From the NCBI RefSeq assembly GCF_019039215.1, contig NZ_JAHNZZ010000001.1:903543-949638 (forward strand): a stretch of 46,096 bases of DNA. Reading direction: 5' to 3'. This DNA comes from Bacillus sp. FJAT-29790. GTDB lineage: Bacteria > Bacillota > Bacilli > Bacillales > Cytobacillaceae. This document shows, piece after piece, positions 9,120 through 17,508 of this stretch (the stretch's first letter is position 1; every line of letters begins with the position of its first letter). Made by a program: the position numbers and the translations under genes. Below the pieces are notes generated by a model. The model did no database searches. It saw only the letters and a program-made list of their open reading frames with translations, and had not been told where the DNA came from.

Positions 9120-10394
9120 TTATATTTTCACTGTTCTTTCTATAGTTGATTGACTTGAGTGTTGTTTTTTTATAAGAATGACAAATAAGCTTGCTAATAA
9201 ACAGAAAACCCCTGCCCAGAAGAATGCCAATGTGTAAGTGTTGAAAAATTTATAGATCAGACCCCCGCCAAAAGCAGCTACTGCAGCACCTGCCTGATGA
9301 GATGCAAAAATCCAACCATAAATTATTCCACTTTTTTTAGTGCCGAAAATTTGTCTGGAGATGCTAATCGTTGGTGGAACAGTTGCAATCCAATCTAATC
9401 CATAGAATACAGTAAAGATCATTAGCATAGTAGTGGAACCTTCCATTAATGCATAAGGAAGTAGGACCAGTGAAGCCCCTCTCAAACCGTAGTACCAAAA
9501 TAACAACCATCGATTATCGAAACGATCGGATAGCCAACCAGATAGAGTTGTTCCTACTAGATTAAAGATTCCCATAAACGAAAGAAACGAGGCTGCTGTA
9601 ACTAAAGGTATTCCAAAACTTATACAAAAAGAAACAAAATGTGTACCAATTAAACCGCTAGTTGAAAGCCCACAAATAAAGAAACTACCAGATAATAACC
9701 AAAATTCCTTCACTTTCACAGCTTCGAGTAAACCTTTGAAGGCTATAATAATAGGGTTTTCCTTTTGTTCCTTATAGCTATCTTGTATTTCTTCTTCAAG
9801 TCCATATGGAAGAATACCAACATCCTTTGGTGTGTTTTTCATAAATAAAAGGATTATGATAAGCATGATGATACAAAGGATCATTATTAAACCAATTGCA
9901 GGGCGCCATGAATAATTTTCTATAATAGCTGCTAAGATAGGAAGTAGAATTAACTGACCTGTCGCTGTAGCTGCCATTAATATTCCTACAGCCAGACCTC
10001 TTCTTTTCTCAAACCAATGATTCGCTACATATGGACTTAATACCGTTAAAAAAAGGCTTGATCCCAGCCCAATAATAAAGCCCCAAATGATGATCATCTG
10101 CCATGATTGATTCATAATGAAGGTTAGCATGATACCTGTCAGCAAAGTTGCCATAGAAACGACCATCATTTTCTTTAAGCCAATCACATTAAGTAATGCT
10201 GCCATAAATGGGCCTGATATACCAAATAAGAACATACTTATGCCAAAACCGAGTGCAATAACAGATCGATCCCACCCAAATTCCTTTTCGAAAGGATCTA
10301 TGAAAACCCCTGATGATGACATGACAATTCCGGCTGCAATAATGGAGAAAAATGTAATGGCAAGAATAAACCAGCTATAGTGTATACGTTTCAA
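9120..10394 (-). CDS. MFS transporter (monocarboxylate/OFA-like)
   Basis: The 424-residue protein has about 12 membrane helices in two six-helix halves separated by a charged loop around residues 190-220 (DVGILPYGLEEEIQDSYKEQ). The head HYSWFILAITFFSIIAAGIV and the motif WSxxxxLGFGIS-like region resemble the oxalate/formate and monocarboxylate branch of the major facilitator superfamily. The substrate is not determinable. It diverges from a LysR gene across 152 bases, an arrangement in which the LysR protein usually controls the transporter. ATG at 10394 has GGAGGTATTT upstream on the minus strand. Confidence 0.88.
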   Translation of the reverse strand: MKRIHYSWFILAITFFSIIAAGIVMSSSGVFIDPFEKEFGWDRSVIALGFGISMFLFGISGPFMAALLNVIGLKKMMVVSMATLLTGIMLTFIMNQSWQMIIIWGFIIGLGSSLFLTVLSPYVANHWFEKRRGLAVGILMAATATGQLILLPILAAIIENYSWRPAIGLIMILCIIMLIIILLFMKNTPKDVGILPYGLEEEIQDSYKEQKENPIIIAFKGLLEAVKVKEFWLLSGSFFICGLSTSGLIGTHFVSFCISFGIPLVTAASFLSFMGIFNLVGTTLSGWLSDRFDNRWLLFWYYGLRGASLVLLPYALMEGSTTMLMIFTVFYGLDWIATVPPTISISRQIFGTKKSGIIYGWIFASHQAGAAVAAFGGGLIYKFFNTYTLAFFWAGVFCLLASLFVILIKKQHSSQSTIERTVKI

Positions 10395-10546
10395 GTCTAA
10401 ATACCTCCGATGTTTTAATTAATCCCAAAAGTATATTTTCTTAATATTAACCCTTCGCGAATTATTAGTAAAATTGAAATATATGAAGTTATCCATTGAT
10501 TTTTTTGATACTATTGAATTAAGAGAAAATAAAAGTGGGTGAAATA
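10395..10546. promoter_or_regulatory. Divergent MFS/lysR control region
   Basis: The 152 bases between the divergent starts must carry both promoters and the LysR operator. An AT-rich partial dyad, AATATTAACC...AATTATT around 10442-10465, is the best candidate for a T-N11-A type LysR site. A TATACT-like -10 for the minus direction is not certain. Confidence 0.4.
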
Positions 10547-11458
10547 ATGGAGATACGCCATTTTGTTACGTTTAAAAAGGTTATTGAAACGGGCAGCTTC
10601 ACACAAGCTGCAGAACATTTAGGTTACACTCAATCCACGGTTACTTCTCATATTCAGGCGCTCGAAGAACATTTAGGCGGACCTCTGTTTGATCGGATGG
10701 GTCGCAAGGTAAGATTGACTGAAATTGGTAAGAAGCTGTTGCCCTATACTCAGGAAATTTTAGATATTTATGGAAAAATCGAAAGCGTTACAATTAATGG
10801 AAAGGAAATCAGAGGGGAAATAAAGATTGCAGCTCCAGAATCATTAACGGTATACCGTCTAGAACCAATATTGAGAGAATATAGAGAAAAATTTCCTCAT
10901 GTAAGCATCAGTTTAAGTAATGCCCCATGCAGCGATAACAAGAAGGCAATAGTTGATGGTAGGGCAGATGTTGCGTTTGTCATGTTGCCACAGTTTGAGG
11001 ATTCAGATTTAGTCATCCATCCGTTAATGAACGAACCAATTGTTCTCGTTGGAAGTCCTGAGTGTTCACTGAATATTTTACCTGGAAACTACGAAAATCA
11101 GAAGCTAAGTGAGTGTTTCATTACGAACGAGAAAGAGGGCAGTTATCAAAGAATTTTTGGAGAGTTTCTAAGCAATAGTGGGATAGTACCCTCTAACATC
11201 ATGGAACTTTGGAGTATTGAGGCGATAAAGCGTTCTGTAATGAGTGGGCTTGGTATTGCTTATTTACCCATAATGACGGTGCAAGAAGAAATCAAAGCGG
11301 GAAAATTAAAAATGATTCCTTGTGAGGCTGATTTAAAACAGATATGCTCCCAAGTCGTTTATCATAAAAATAAATGGATTTCCCCTGCTTTATCAGGGTT
11401 TCTAGATATTACGTTAAGGCAATCAAGAGACTGGTCTTGTGCGGAGACTACTTTTTGA
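10547..11458 (+). CDS. LysR-family transcriptional regulator
   Basis: A 303-residue LysR regulator. The N-terminal helix-turn-helix (residues 1-60) has FKKVIETGSFTQAAEHLGYT followed by the STVTSHIQALEEHLGGPLFDR recognition region, and residues 90-295 form the periplasmic-binding-protein-like effector domain. I choose ATG 10547, with GGGTGA just upstream, over GTG 10535, because the family head is usually MEIRHF. It faces away from the MFS transporter and probably regulates both that gene and itself. The inducer is unknown. Confidence 0.93.
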   Translation: MEIRHFVTFKKVIETGSFTQAAEHLGYTQSTVTSHIQALEEHLGGPLFDRMGRKVRLTEIGKKLLPYTQEILDIYGKIESVTINGKEIRGEIKIAAPESLTVYRLEPILREYREKFPHVSISLSNAPCSDNKKAIVDGRADVAFVMLPQFEDSDLVIHPLMNEPIVLVGSPECSLNILPGNYENQKLSECFITNEKEGSYQRIFGEFLSNSGIVPSNIMELWSIEAIKRSVMSGLGIAYLPIMTVQEEIKAGKLKMIPCEADLKQICSQVVYHKNKWISPALSGFLDITLRQSRDWSCAETTF

Positions 11459-11680
11459 TTAAATATGTTAAATTCCTTAAAAAGAGTTTTTAATAATGGA
11501 GTAGATTCTAAAATTAAATTTGTACTTAACCTATCGAGTGCTAGAGTTCAAAAAGTGCTAGCAATCTTCAGCAGCCACTGATCTTCTACAATCGGGGCGC
11601 TTTAATTGAACAACAAATTTCTTGTTTTATCGTAGTAAATCTTAATGCTGTGGTATTATATGAGGTCATTTGTTGTACAA
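11459..11680. repeat. Gap containing a partial composite-repeat module
   Basis: Around 11585-11640 the sequence CAATCGGGGCGCTTTAATTG and the following AACAACAAATTTCTTG resemble the first module of the composite repeats at 22331 and 27321. No gene is visible. Confidence 0.4.
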
Positions 11681-11728
11681 AAAAAGGATAGATAGAGCAT
11701 ATTTTCAACTGCTCACCTATCCTTTTTC
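11681..11728. terminator. Bidirectional terminator between lysR and the small gene
   Basis: AAAAAGGATAG and CTATCCTTTTT, with inner AGAGCA/TGCTC pairing, form a long hairpin with A and T tracts on both sides. It can serve the plus-strand lysR gene and the converging minus-strand small gene. Confidence 0.8.
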
Positions 11729-11824
11729 ATTTACCCTTATAATCTCTGACATTACATATGAATTCAATGTTGATAAGAGCTTTAAGAAATATCTTGACTT
11801 TTAATAAAACAATTGAGTGGTTTT

Positions 11825-11989
11825 TTAATCGCGCATTGCTCCTGCTTCCCGGGAAGTCATCGCACCTTGTCCTTCACTTACATCTTTTATAATTTCTTGT
11901 TTTACTTTTTGTGGATCAGTTCCAGCAAATCCTGATTTCATATTAGAACTAGAACCCAAATTCACTTTTGCTTGTTGCTCCTGTTGCAT
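11825..11989 (-). CDS. Small acid-soluble-spore-protein-like gene
   Basis: A 54-residue hydrophilic protein, starting MQQEQQAKVNLG and ending with SREAGAMRD. The start is fixed by GAGGAGG six bases before ATG 11989; a longer in-frame start at 12019 lacks a ribosome site. The segment GFAGTDPQKVKQE resembles the repeat of gamma-type small acid-soluble spore proteins (which read FATETDVQxVKKQN), with one repeat only, a glutamine-rich head, and no cysteine or tryptophan. These features fit a spore-core protein, but the match is by eye and it could be another small stress or spore protein. The terminator at 11681-11728 follows it. Confidence 0.5.
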   Translation of the reverse strand: MQQEQQAKVNLGSSSNMKSGFAGTDPQKVKQEIIKDVSEGQGAMTSREAGAMRD

Positions 11990-12074
11990 ACAAATCCTCC
12001 TCAATTTATGGTTTAACAATCATATTATTTACAAATACACCTAGTATATTCCAAGGATTTACGCTTTCACTCAA

Positions 12075-12452
12075 GTTACAGGTAAATTAAGATGGATGCA
12101 TGCGCGAAAAGTGGATGCTGTTTTTCCGGAAATGAGATCGGCAAAGTCATCGATTACCATCTCTTTGCCAAAGGGAAGCAAGTTATCAGAAGATTGGACT
12201 CAGCAGTTATTAAATAGAGGAAAGCGAGTAAAATTAACCGTTATTTCGAATCAAAAATGTAGCCAGTGCGATGTCTGGCTGGATGAGAGCTTTCCCTTTC
12301 CGTTTGTGATCATTGACGAGAAAGTTTTGTGGCTCGGACTTTCGCTCGAAGGCGCTAGAGGAGTCCAGCCCCCGTATGTAGCGGCTAGGCTTCGTTCGAA
12401 TAAAATGTGTGAATACTTTTTAAACAGATTTAGTGAAGCTGTTTGGCGATAA
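12075..12452 (+). pseudogene. C-terminal fragment, PLD-like domain of a helicase/nuclease protein
   Basis: A 118-codon frame begins at ATG 12096 without a clear ribosome site, and coding-like sequence continues slightly upstream. AKSSITISLP and the ordering of strands up to FVIIDEKVLWLG look like the phospholipase-D-like domain that ends many large bacterial DNA helicases. The fragment ends VAARLRSNKMCEYFLNRF, a tail often seen in that context. The N-terminal helicase and the catalytic HKD motif are not present, so I read it as a surviving 3' piece of a deleted larger gene. A perfect terminator follows immediately. Confidence 0.5.
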
Positions 12453-12456
12453 GGAT

Positions 12457-12508
12457 AAGGTGCTTGTCCCCTAATGTTTTAAAACACTAGGGGGCGGGCA
12501 CCTTTTTT
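12457..12508 (+). terminator. Strong terminator after the PLD-like fragment
   Basis: AAGGTGCTTGTCCCCTA pairs with TAGGGGGCGGGCACCTT, followed by a run of T. It survives although the gene it ended is mostly gone. Confidence 0.85.
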
Positions 12509-12705
12509 CATGTGATTCAAACCTGCAGTTAACTTTTAATTGGAGGCTAGCCATTGCACTACTTGAGGTGATTGATTATGTAGTCGTTCACGAAATGTAA
12601 CATATGTTTATCTGAATCATGACCGCTCTTTGTGGCGCCTTGTTGGAAAAATAGTGTCCGATTATAAGGAAAAGGGAAACGGGTTAGTAATCTGTGTTTC
12701 TATCA
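12509..12705. other. Gap upstream of the ugp control region
   Basis: About 200 bases with no credible gene on either strand. Confidence 0.4.
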
Positions 12706-12755
12706 TTTACACAATATTAACAAACATCTACATTATCCCCATATTTACTTAATAT
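12706..12755 (+). promoter_or_regulatory. Putative PhoP-box array and promoter for the ugp operon
   Basis: Three repeats, TTTACA (12706), TTAACA (12717) and TCTACA (12727), are spaced 11 and 10 bases apart, the layout of Bacillus PhoP~P boxes (TT(A/T/C)ACA every 11 bases). A TAATAT -10 candidate is at 12750. It precedes a glycerophosphate uptake operon, which makes phosphate-starvation control plausible. The leader to the first gene would be about 200 bases. Confidence 0.5.
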
Positions 12756-12859
12756 TGGGAATGTACCATTTACTCATTGATATGAATAAGAAATTATAGA
12801 AAGATAGGCTTTAATCTTTTGAATCCCTGTTTTTTATGGTTTTTTCGTTTGTATTATTT

Positions 12860-12888
12860 TTGAACGTATCAAGAAGATGTGGTATACC
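12860..12888 (+). promoter_or_regulatory. Candidate sigma-A promoter of the ugp operon
   Basis: TTGAAC at 12860 and TATACC at 12883 are separated by exactly 17 bases, 72 bases upstream of the ugpC start. It is a good vegetative promoter match and could act together with the PhoP-box region upstream. Confidence 0.55.
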
Positions 12889-12959
12889 CGCGGAAAAATA
12901 TAGCCTAATGCTTAGTAGAGTGTTAATTAAGTAGTAAGGGCGAAAGGGGAATATGTAGC

Positions 12960-14072
12960 TTGAAACGTGTTGAACTTGTTGGTGTAAGTAAATCTTATGA
13001 TGGAAAATCCAGCGTCATTCAAGAGATTAATTTCGCAATAGAACCAGGTGAGTTTTTTGTATTAGTTGGTCCATCAGGATGTGGGAAAAGTACAATGCTC
13101 CGCATCATTGCTGGACTTGAAGAAGTTAGCGGTGGGTCACTATTCATAGGTGATGCAAAAGCAAATCATCTGCCACCTAGTCAACGCGACTTATCAATGG
13201 TTTTTCAAAACTATGCACTCTATCCGCATTTAACTGTTGAACAGAACATCCTATTTGGTCTACATACGAGAAAAGTATCCAAAAAGGAACAAAAAGAAAG
13301 ATGTATAGAAGCAGCTGGCATGTTAGGTCTATCAGAGTTACTTAAGCGTAAACCTCGCGAGCTTTCAGGTGGACAGCGCCAAAGGGTAGCGTTAGCGCGA
13401 GCTATCGTTACGCAATCACCTATCTGTCTCATGGATGAGCCATTATCAAATTTAGATGCGAAATTACGTGCCAAAATGCGTTCTGAAATACGCCAACTCC
13501 AAAGGAAATTAGGAATAACGATGATCTATGTCACGCATGACCAGGTAGAAGCAATGACAATGTCGGACCGTATGATGATTCTTAATGAAGGAATTGTTCA
13601 ACAAATTGGTCGTCCTCTTGAGATTTATAATCAACCTGAAAATTCATTTGTTGCCTCATTTATCGGTTCTCCACCTATGAATTTTGGGGATGGAGAAGTC
13701 GTTCGTCAGTTCTTAGAATTGGCATGTGAGCGATCAAATAAAACTAAAATACTTTTAAATCATAAAGAAATCACGGTAGGAGTGCGCCCTGAGCATATTC
13801 AGCTTACGAAAGCGGATCAGGCGGGATTCTCTGCAGAAGTTCTAAATGTAGAAGTCTTAGGGACAGAAACATTGTTAACTTTCGGCATTGGAAAGGGAGA
13901 GCAATGGATCGCAAAATGGAATGGTCAGTGGGATATACAAGTTGGTGAGAAGGTATCGATTTGTATAGACGAAAATGACCTTTGTTTTTTTGATATGAAC
14001 GGTGGAAAGCGTATCAATAATAGAGTCACATTGACGGAAATGCAAGCTCCACTTAAAGGGGTTTCGGTATGA
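12960..14072 (+). CDS. ugpC: ABC transporter ATPase, UgpC/MsmX type
   Basis: A 370-residue ATPase of the carbohydrate-importer class. Walker A GPSGCGKST is at residues 37-45, the signature LSGGQRQRVALARA starts at 135, Walker B is ICLMDEP at about 155-161 and the H-loop histidine is H193. The C-terminal third (from ~240) is the TOBE/OB regulatory extension typical of UgpC, MalK and MsmX. It starts at TTG 12960, with AAAGGGGAA about nine bases upstream. The stop overlaps the next permease gene by four bases, so it is translationally coupled. Such ATPases are often shared among importers, but this one travels with a complete ugp set and probably serves glycerol-3-phosphate uptake. Confidence 0.93.
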   Translation: MKRVELVGVSKSYDGKSSVIQEINFAIEPGEFFVLVGPSGCGKSTMLRIIAGLEEVSGGSLFIGDAKANHLPPSQRDLSMVFQNYALYPHLTVEQNILFGLHTRKVSKKEQKERCIEAAGMLGLSELLKRKPRELSGGQRQRVALARAIVTQSPICLMDEPLSNLDAKLRAKMRSEIRQLQRKLGITMIYVTHDQVEAMTMSDRMMILNEGIVQQIGRPLEIYNQPENSFVASFIGSPPMNFGDGEVVRQFLELACERSNKTKILLNHKEITVGVRPEHIQLTKADQAGFSAEVLNVEVLGTETLLTFGIGKGEQWIAKWNGQWDIQVGEKVSICIDENDLCFFDMNGGKRINNRVTLTEMQAPLKGVSV

Positions 14073-15010
14073 GTAGTTTACCAGAAACATACGCAAAGAT
14101 CTTACCCGTGACTGTAAAAACAACGGGTATGAAACGTAGACGATTACATCATACAATTACTGGTCTGCTTTATTTGTTGCCATCGATCATTTTATTTGCC
14201 GTATTTCTTTTCTACCCCATGCTACGGACACTTTATTTAAGTTTTTATATAACAGATGGACAAGGTGTACCAATCACCTATGTGGGATTGGAAAACTTTA
14301 TATACTTACTAGATTCATCTGCTTTTCACACAAGTATAAAAGCAACACTTTTATTTGTTTTTTATACAGTGCCAGTAGGAATTATTCTTGCCCTCATGTT
14401 AGCCTTACTTGCAAATGAAAAGCTGAACGGGATAGGCTTTTTCCGCACAATGTTCTCATCTACGATGGGGATGAGTGTAGCTGCCTCTTCTGTTATTTGG
14501 ATGTTTATGTACAACCCATCAATCGGTATTTTAAGCAAAATTGCTGAATCTGTAGGACTCCCAGATATTCAATGGTTGTTAGATCCTAAATATGCACTTA
14601 TGTCTGTATCAGTTGCAACAATTTGGATGAACGCAGGCTTTGCCTTTTTGATTTTGCTAGGAGGGCTTCAAAATATCGATGAGCAACTGTATGAGAATGC
14701 ACGAATTGCTGGTGTGAGCTATTGGTACCAACTTCGAAAGATTACCCTGCCAATGCTTTCTCCAACATTGTTTTTTATCATTACGGTTTCATTCATCAAT
14801 GCCTTCCAGACATTTGGTCAAATTGATATTTTAACGAAGGGTGGACCGATTGAATCAACCAATGTGATTGTTTATTCCATTTATAAGGATGCCTTCATTA
14901 ACTATAATGTCGGTTCAGCAAGTGCCCAAGCGACAATTCTATTCTTCTGTATATTAATTGTTACTATTCTTCAATTTAAGCTAGGGGAAAGGAAGGTACA
15001 TTATCAATGA
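14069..15010 (+). CDS. ugpA: ABC transporter permease, UgpA type
   Basis: A 313-residue inner-membrane permease with a cytoplasmic head of about 25 residues and six predicted helices, the first beginning LLYLLPSIILFAVFLFYP. The EAA loop that docks to the ATPase reads YENARIAGVSYWYQLRKITLP (shown here only in part), with the conserved A-x3-G. It is the MalF/UgpA-like partner in sugar and glycerol-3-phosphate importers. It overlaps ugpC and ugpE by ATGA on both sides, so the three genes are one translational unit. Confidence 0.93.
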   Translation: MSSLPETYAKILPVTVKTTGMKRRRLHHTITGLLYLLPSIILFAVFLFYPMLRTLYLSFYITDGQGVPITYVGLENFIYLLDSSAFHTSIKATLLFVFYTVPVGIILALMLALLANEKLNGIGFFRTMFSSTMGMSVAASSVIWMFMYNPSIGILSKIAESVGLPDIQWLLDPKYALMSVSVATIWMNAGFAFLILLGGLQNIDEQLYENARIAGVSYWYQLRKITLPMLSPTLFFIITVSFINAFQTFGQIDILTKGGPIESTNVIVYSIYKDAFINYNVGSASAQATILFFCILIVTILQFKLGERKVHYQ

Positions 15011-15819
15011 GTATGACAAAAAAGGCCTTTCTCTACGGTTTGCTCATTATTTTCACGATTATAATGATGTTCCCAATCCTTTATGCGTTCATGATTAGTT
15101 TCATGAAAGGTGGGGAAGTGTTACAAGGAAATTTAATACCTGAATCGTTTACTCTAGATAATTATAAGTCAGCATTTATTAAAGTACCTCTCCTAAATTA
15201 TTTATTTAATAGCTTTTTCGTTTCAATGGTCGTTATGCTTGGTCAACTTATTATTTCGAGCCTCGCAGCTTTTGCGTTTGTCTTTATTCCTTTTAAGGGC
15301 AGGGATGTTCTCTTTTTTATCTTCATTTCGACAATGATGATTCCCTGGGAGGCAACGATGGTCCCGAATTTCCTAACCGTGCAAAAACTAGGTTGGATCA
15401 ATAATTATTTTGGATTAACCATTCCATTCTTTGCTCTTGCATTCGGGACATTTTTATTACGACAGCAATTTAAAACGATTCCTAAGGAACTTTTTGAAGC
15501 ATCACAAGTTGCTGGGATCAGCCGATTTCGTTTTTTCTGGAACATTGTGTTGCCTGTCTCCAAAACTAGTTTAGTTACTTTAGGGATTTATAGTTTTCTC
15601 ACAACATGGAATATGTATCTTTGGCCACTGTTAGTTACAAATAATGAGCGTGTTCGAACTGTGCAAATTGGCTTAAAGCAGATGCAAACGCAAGAAGTTT
15701 CAACCGAATGGGGGGTGGTCATGGCAGCGGTCATTGTTGTTATCCTCCCGACATTAATTCTCTTATTTTTAGGACAAAAACATCTGCAAAAAGGGTTAAC
15801 TCAAGGTGCGATTAAATAG
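15007..15819 (+). CDS. ugpE: ABC transporter permease, UgpE type
   Basis: A 270-residue MalG/UgpE-like permease with six predicted helices. The EAA loop reads FEASQVAGISRFRFFWNIVLP in part, and the C-terminus ends with a short basic tail. It pairs with UgpA to form the channel and shares an ATGA overlap with that gene. Substrate preference comes from the binding protein encoded 19 bases downstream. Nothing is unusual in length or motif. Confidence 0.93.
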   Translation: MSMTKKAFLYGLLIIFTIIMMFPILYAFMISFMKGGEVLQGNLIPESFTLDNYKSAFIKVPLLNYLFNSFFVSMVVMLGQLIISSLAAFAFVFIPFKGRDVLFFIFISTMMIPWEATMVPNFLTVQKLGWINNYFGLTIPFFALAFGTFLLRQQFKTIPKELFEASQVAGISRFRFFWNIVLPVSKTSLVTLGIYSFLTTWNMYLWPLLVTNNERVRTVQIGLKQMQTQEVSTEWGVVMAAVIVVILPTLILLFLGQKHLQKGLTQGAIK

Positions 15820-15838
15820 CAAAGGAGAGTTCGCAAAA

Positions 15839-17203
15839 ATGAAGAAATTATTAGTTATCATATCGGGTCTATTTTTACTTATCATGAGTGCATGCTCCAG
15901 TTCAGGTACAACGTCAACAGATTCAAAAACAGAGGGAGATGCCTCTAAGAAGGATTCAAGTGGAAAGACAGAGGTTGTATTCTGGCATGCGATGAGTGGG
16001 GAACTAGAGACGGCATTAAATGAACTTGCAAAGGAATTTAATGAGTCACAGGATGAAATTGAAGTAAAACCAATATTTCAAGGTACATATGAAGAATCAT
16101 TAACGAAATTTAATACAGTTGCAGGAACAGAAGATGCCCCTACTATTATGCAAGTCTTTGAAGTTGGAACAAAATATATGATTGATAGCGGGAAAATTCA
16201 ACCTGTTCAAAAGTTCATCGATGAAGAAAATTACGACACTTCTCAATGGGAGAAAAATATCTCAAACTACTATTCTGTAGATGGAACACAGTATTCAATG
16301 CCGTTTAACTCATCAACCCCAGTGGTTGTTTACAATAAGGATGCTTTTAAAGAAGCGGGTCTAGATCCGGAAAAAGCTCCGATGACATATAGTGAGTTAA
16401 AGGAAACTGCAAAAAAGTTAACAAAAAAAGATGGGGACAAAACGACGCAATATGGATTCTCCATTCTTAATTATGGATGGTTCTTTGAAGAATTGCTAGC
16501 ATCTCAAGGCGGACTATATGTTGATCAAGAAAACGGCCGTAAAGGCGATGCAGCAAAAGCAACATATAATGAAGAAAAAGGGTTAAAAGTATTTTCATTA
16601 ATTAGTGATATGTACGAAGAGGGTACGTTTTATAATGTAGGGCAAAACTGGGATGATATGAGAGCTGCATTCCAATCTGGAAAAATTGCGATGTACTTAG
16701 ACTCATCCGCGGGTGTTAGAGCGCTAGTTGATAATGCACCATTTGAAGTAGGTGTTTCTTATTTACCAGTTCCAGATGATGCAGAGCGTCAAGGGGTAAT
16801 CATAGGTGGTGCATCTGTTTGGATGTCAAATGGAATTAGCGAGGAAAAACAAAAAGGTGCATGGGAGTTCATGAAATACTTAACTACTCCAGACGTGCAG
16901 GCAATGTGGCATGTTAAATCAGGTTATTTTGCCATTAACCCAGCAGCTTATGAAGAGGAGATTGTTAAACAAGAATGGGAAAAGTACCCACAATTAAAAG
17001 TAACAGTCGATCAGCTACGTGAAACAAAAGCGAATAAAGCTACCCAAGGTGCATTAATCTCTGTCTTCCCAGAATCAAGACAGAAGGTAGTAACGGCAAT
17101 GGAAAGCCTCTATCAAGGTATGGACCCTAAGAAAGCTCTTGATCAAGCAGCAGAAGAAACCAATCGCGCTCTTGAAATGGCAAACAAGAAAAAAGGGAAG
17201 TAA
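15839..17203 (+). CDS. ugpB: Glycerol-3-phosphate-type substrate-binding lipoprotein
   Basis: A 454-residue extracellular solute-binding protein of family 1. The N-terminus is a lipoprotein signal (MKKLLVIISGLFLL then IMSAC), so the mature protein is lipid-anchored at about C21. A serine/lysine/threonine-rich linker follows. The lobe starts with VVFWHAMSGELETAL, the head pattern shared by UgpB proteins that bind glycerol-3-phosphate and its diesters. Start ATG 15839 has AAGGAGAG upstream; a GTG at 15806 would overlap ugpE and destroy the signal peptide. A terminator follows at 17214-17250. The adjacent glycerophosphodiester phosphodiesterase supports the substrate call over a sugar. Confidence 0.88.
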   Translation: MKKLLVIISGLFLLIMSACSSSGTTSTDSKTEGDASKKDSSGKTEVVFWHAMSGELETALNELAKEFNESQDEIEVKPIFQGTYEESLTKFNTVAGTEDAPTIMQVFEVGTKYMIDSGKIQPVQKFIDEENYDTSQWEKNISNYYSVDGTQYSMPFNSSTPVVVYNKDAFKEAGLDPEKAPMTYSELKETAKKLTKKDGDKTTQYGFSILNYGWFFEELLASQGGLYVDQENGRKGDAAKATYNEEKGLKVFSLISDMYEEGTFYNVGQNWDDMRAAFQSGKIAMYLDSSAGVRALVDNAPFEVGVSYLPVPDDAERQGVIIGGASVWMSNGISEEKQKGAWEFMKYLTTPDVQAMWHVKSGYFAINPAAYEEEIVKQEWEKYPQLKVTVDQLRETKANKATQGALISVFPESRQKVVTAMESLYQGMDPKKALDQAAEETNRALEMANKKKGK

Positions 17204-17213
17204 GATTTAACTC

Positions 17214-17250
17214 AACTGACCCAAATCCAGAATGCGGGTCAGTTTTTTTA
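17214..17250 (+). terminator. Terminator after ugpB
   Basis: AACTGACCC pairs with GGGTCAGTT and is followed by seven T residues, 10 bases after the ugpB stop. Expression of glpQ beyond it requires read-through or its own promoter. Confidence 0.9.
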
Positions 17251-17300
17251 TTTTGCTCTTTTCTAAAAGATTGTTGCTATTAAAAGAAAAACTGTTGAAG

Positions 17301-17426
17301 GTTGATTGGAGCGGAAGTGCGAGACTCCTGCGGGAGCAGCGGGACAGGTGAGACCCCACAGGCGTTTACGCCGAGGAGGCTCACCGCCCGCCCCGCGGAA
17401 AGCGAGCAACTGGAGCGGAAATCAAC
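17301..17426. repeat. Bacillaceae GC-rich palindromic repeat element
   Basis: A 126-base, GC-rich element in an AT-rich setting, with termini GTTGATT and AATCAAC in inverted orientation. Inside are the hallmark segments GGAGCGGAAGTGCGAGACTC, CTGCGGGAGCAGCGGGAC and GCCGAGGAGGCTCACCGC, which form nested hairpins. I recognise this as the mobile, non-coding palindromic element found many times in Bacillaceae genomes, always between genes. It sits between ugpB and glpQ. Confidence 0.8.
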
Positions 17427-17508
17427 CACTTCGCACTACTTGGTAAATAACAACAAAGTTTGCGAAAACAGCCTATTATTTATACTTATAAGGAAGGATG
17501 GGATTAAA

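Noticed and set aside
17302..17508. Long N-terminal extension of the GDPD protein
   Set aside because: The extension is a translation of the palindromic repeat; the conserved protein begins at the GHRG box and a ribosome site lies before the TTG at 17509.
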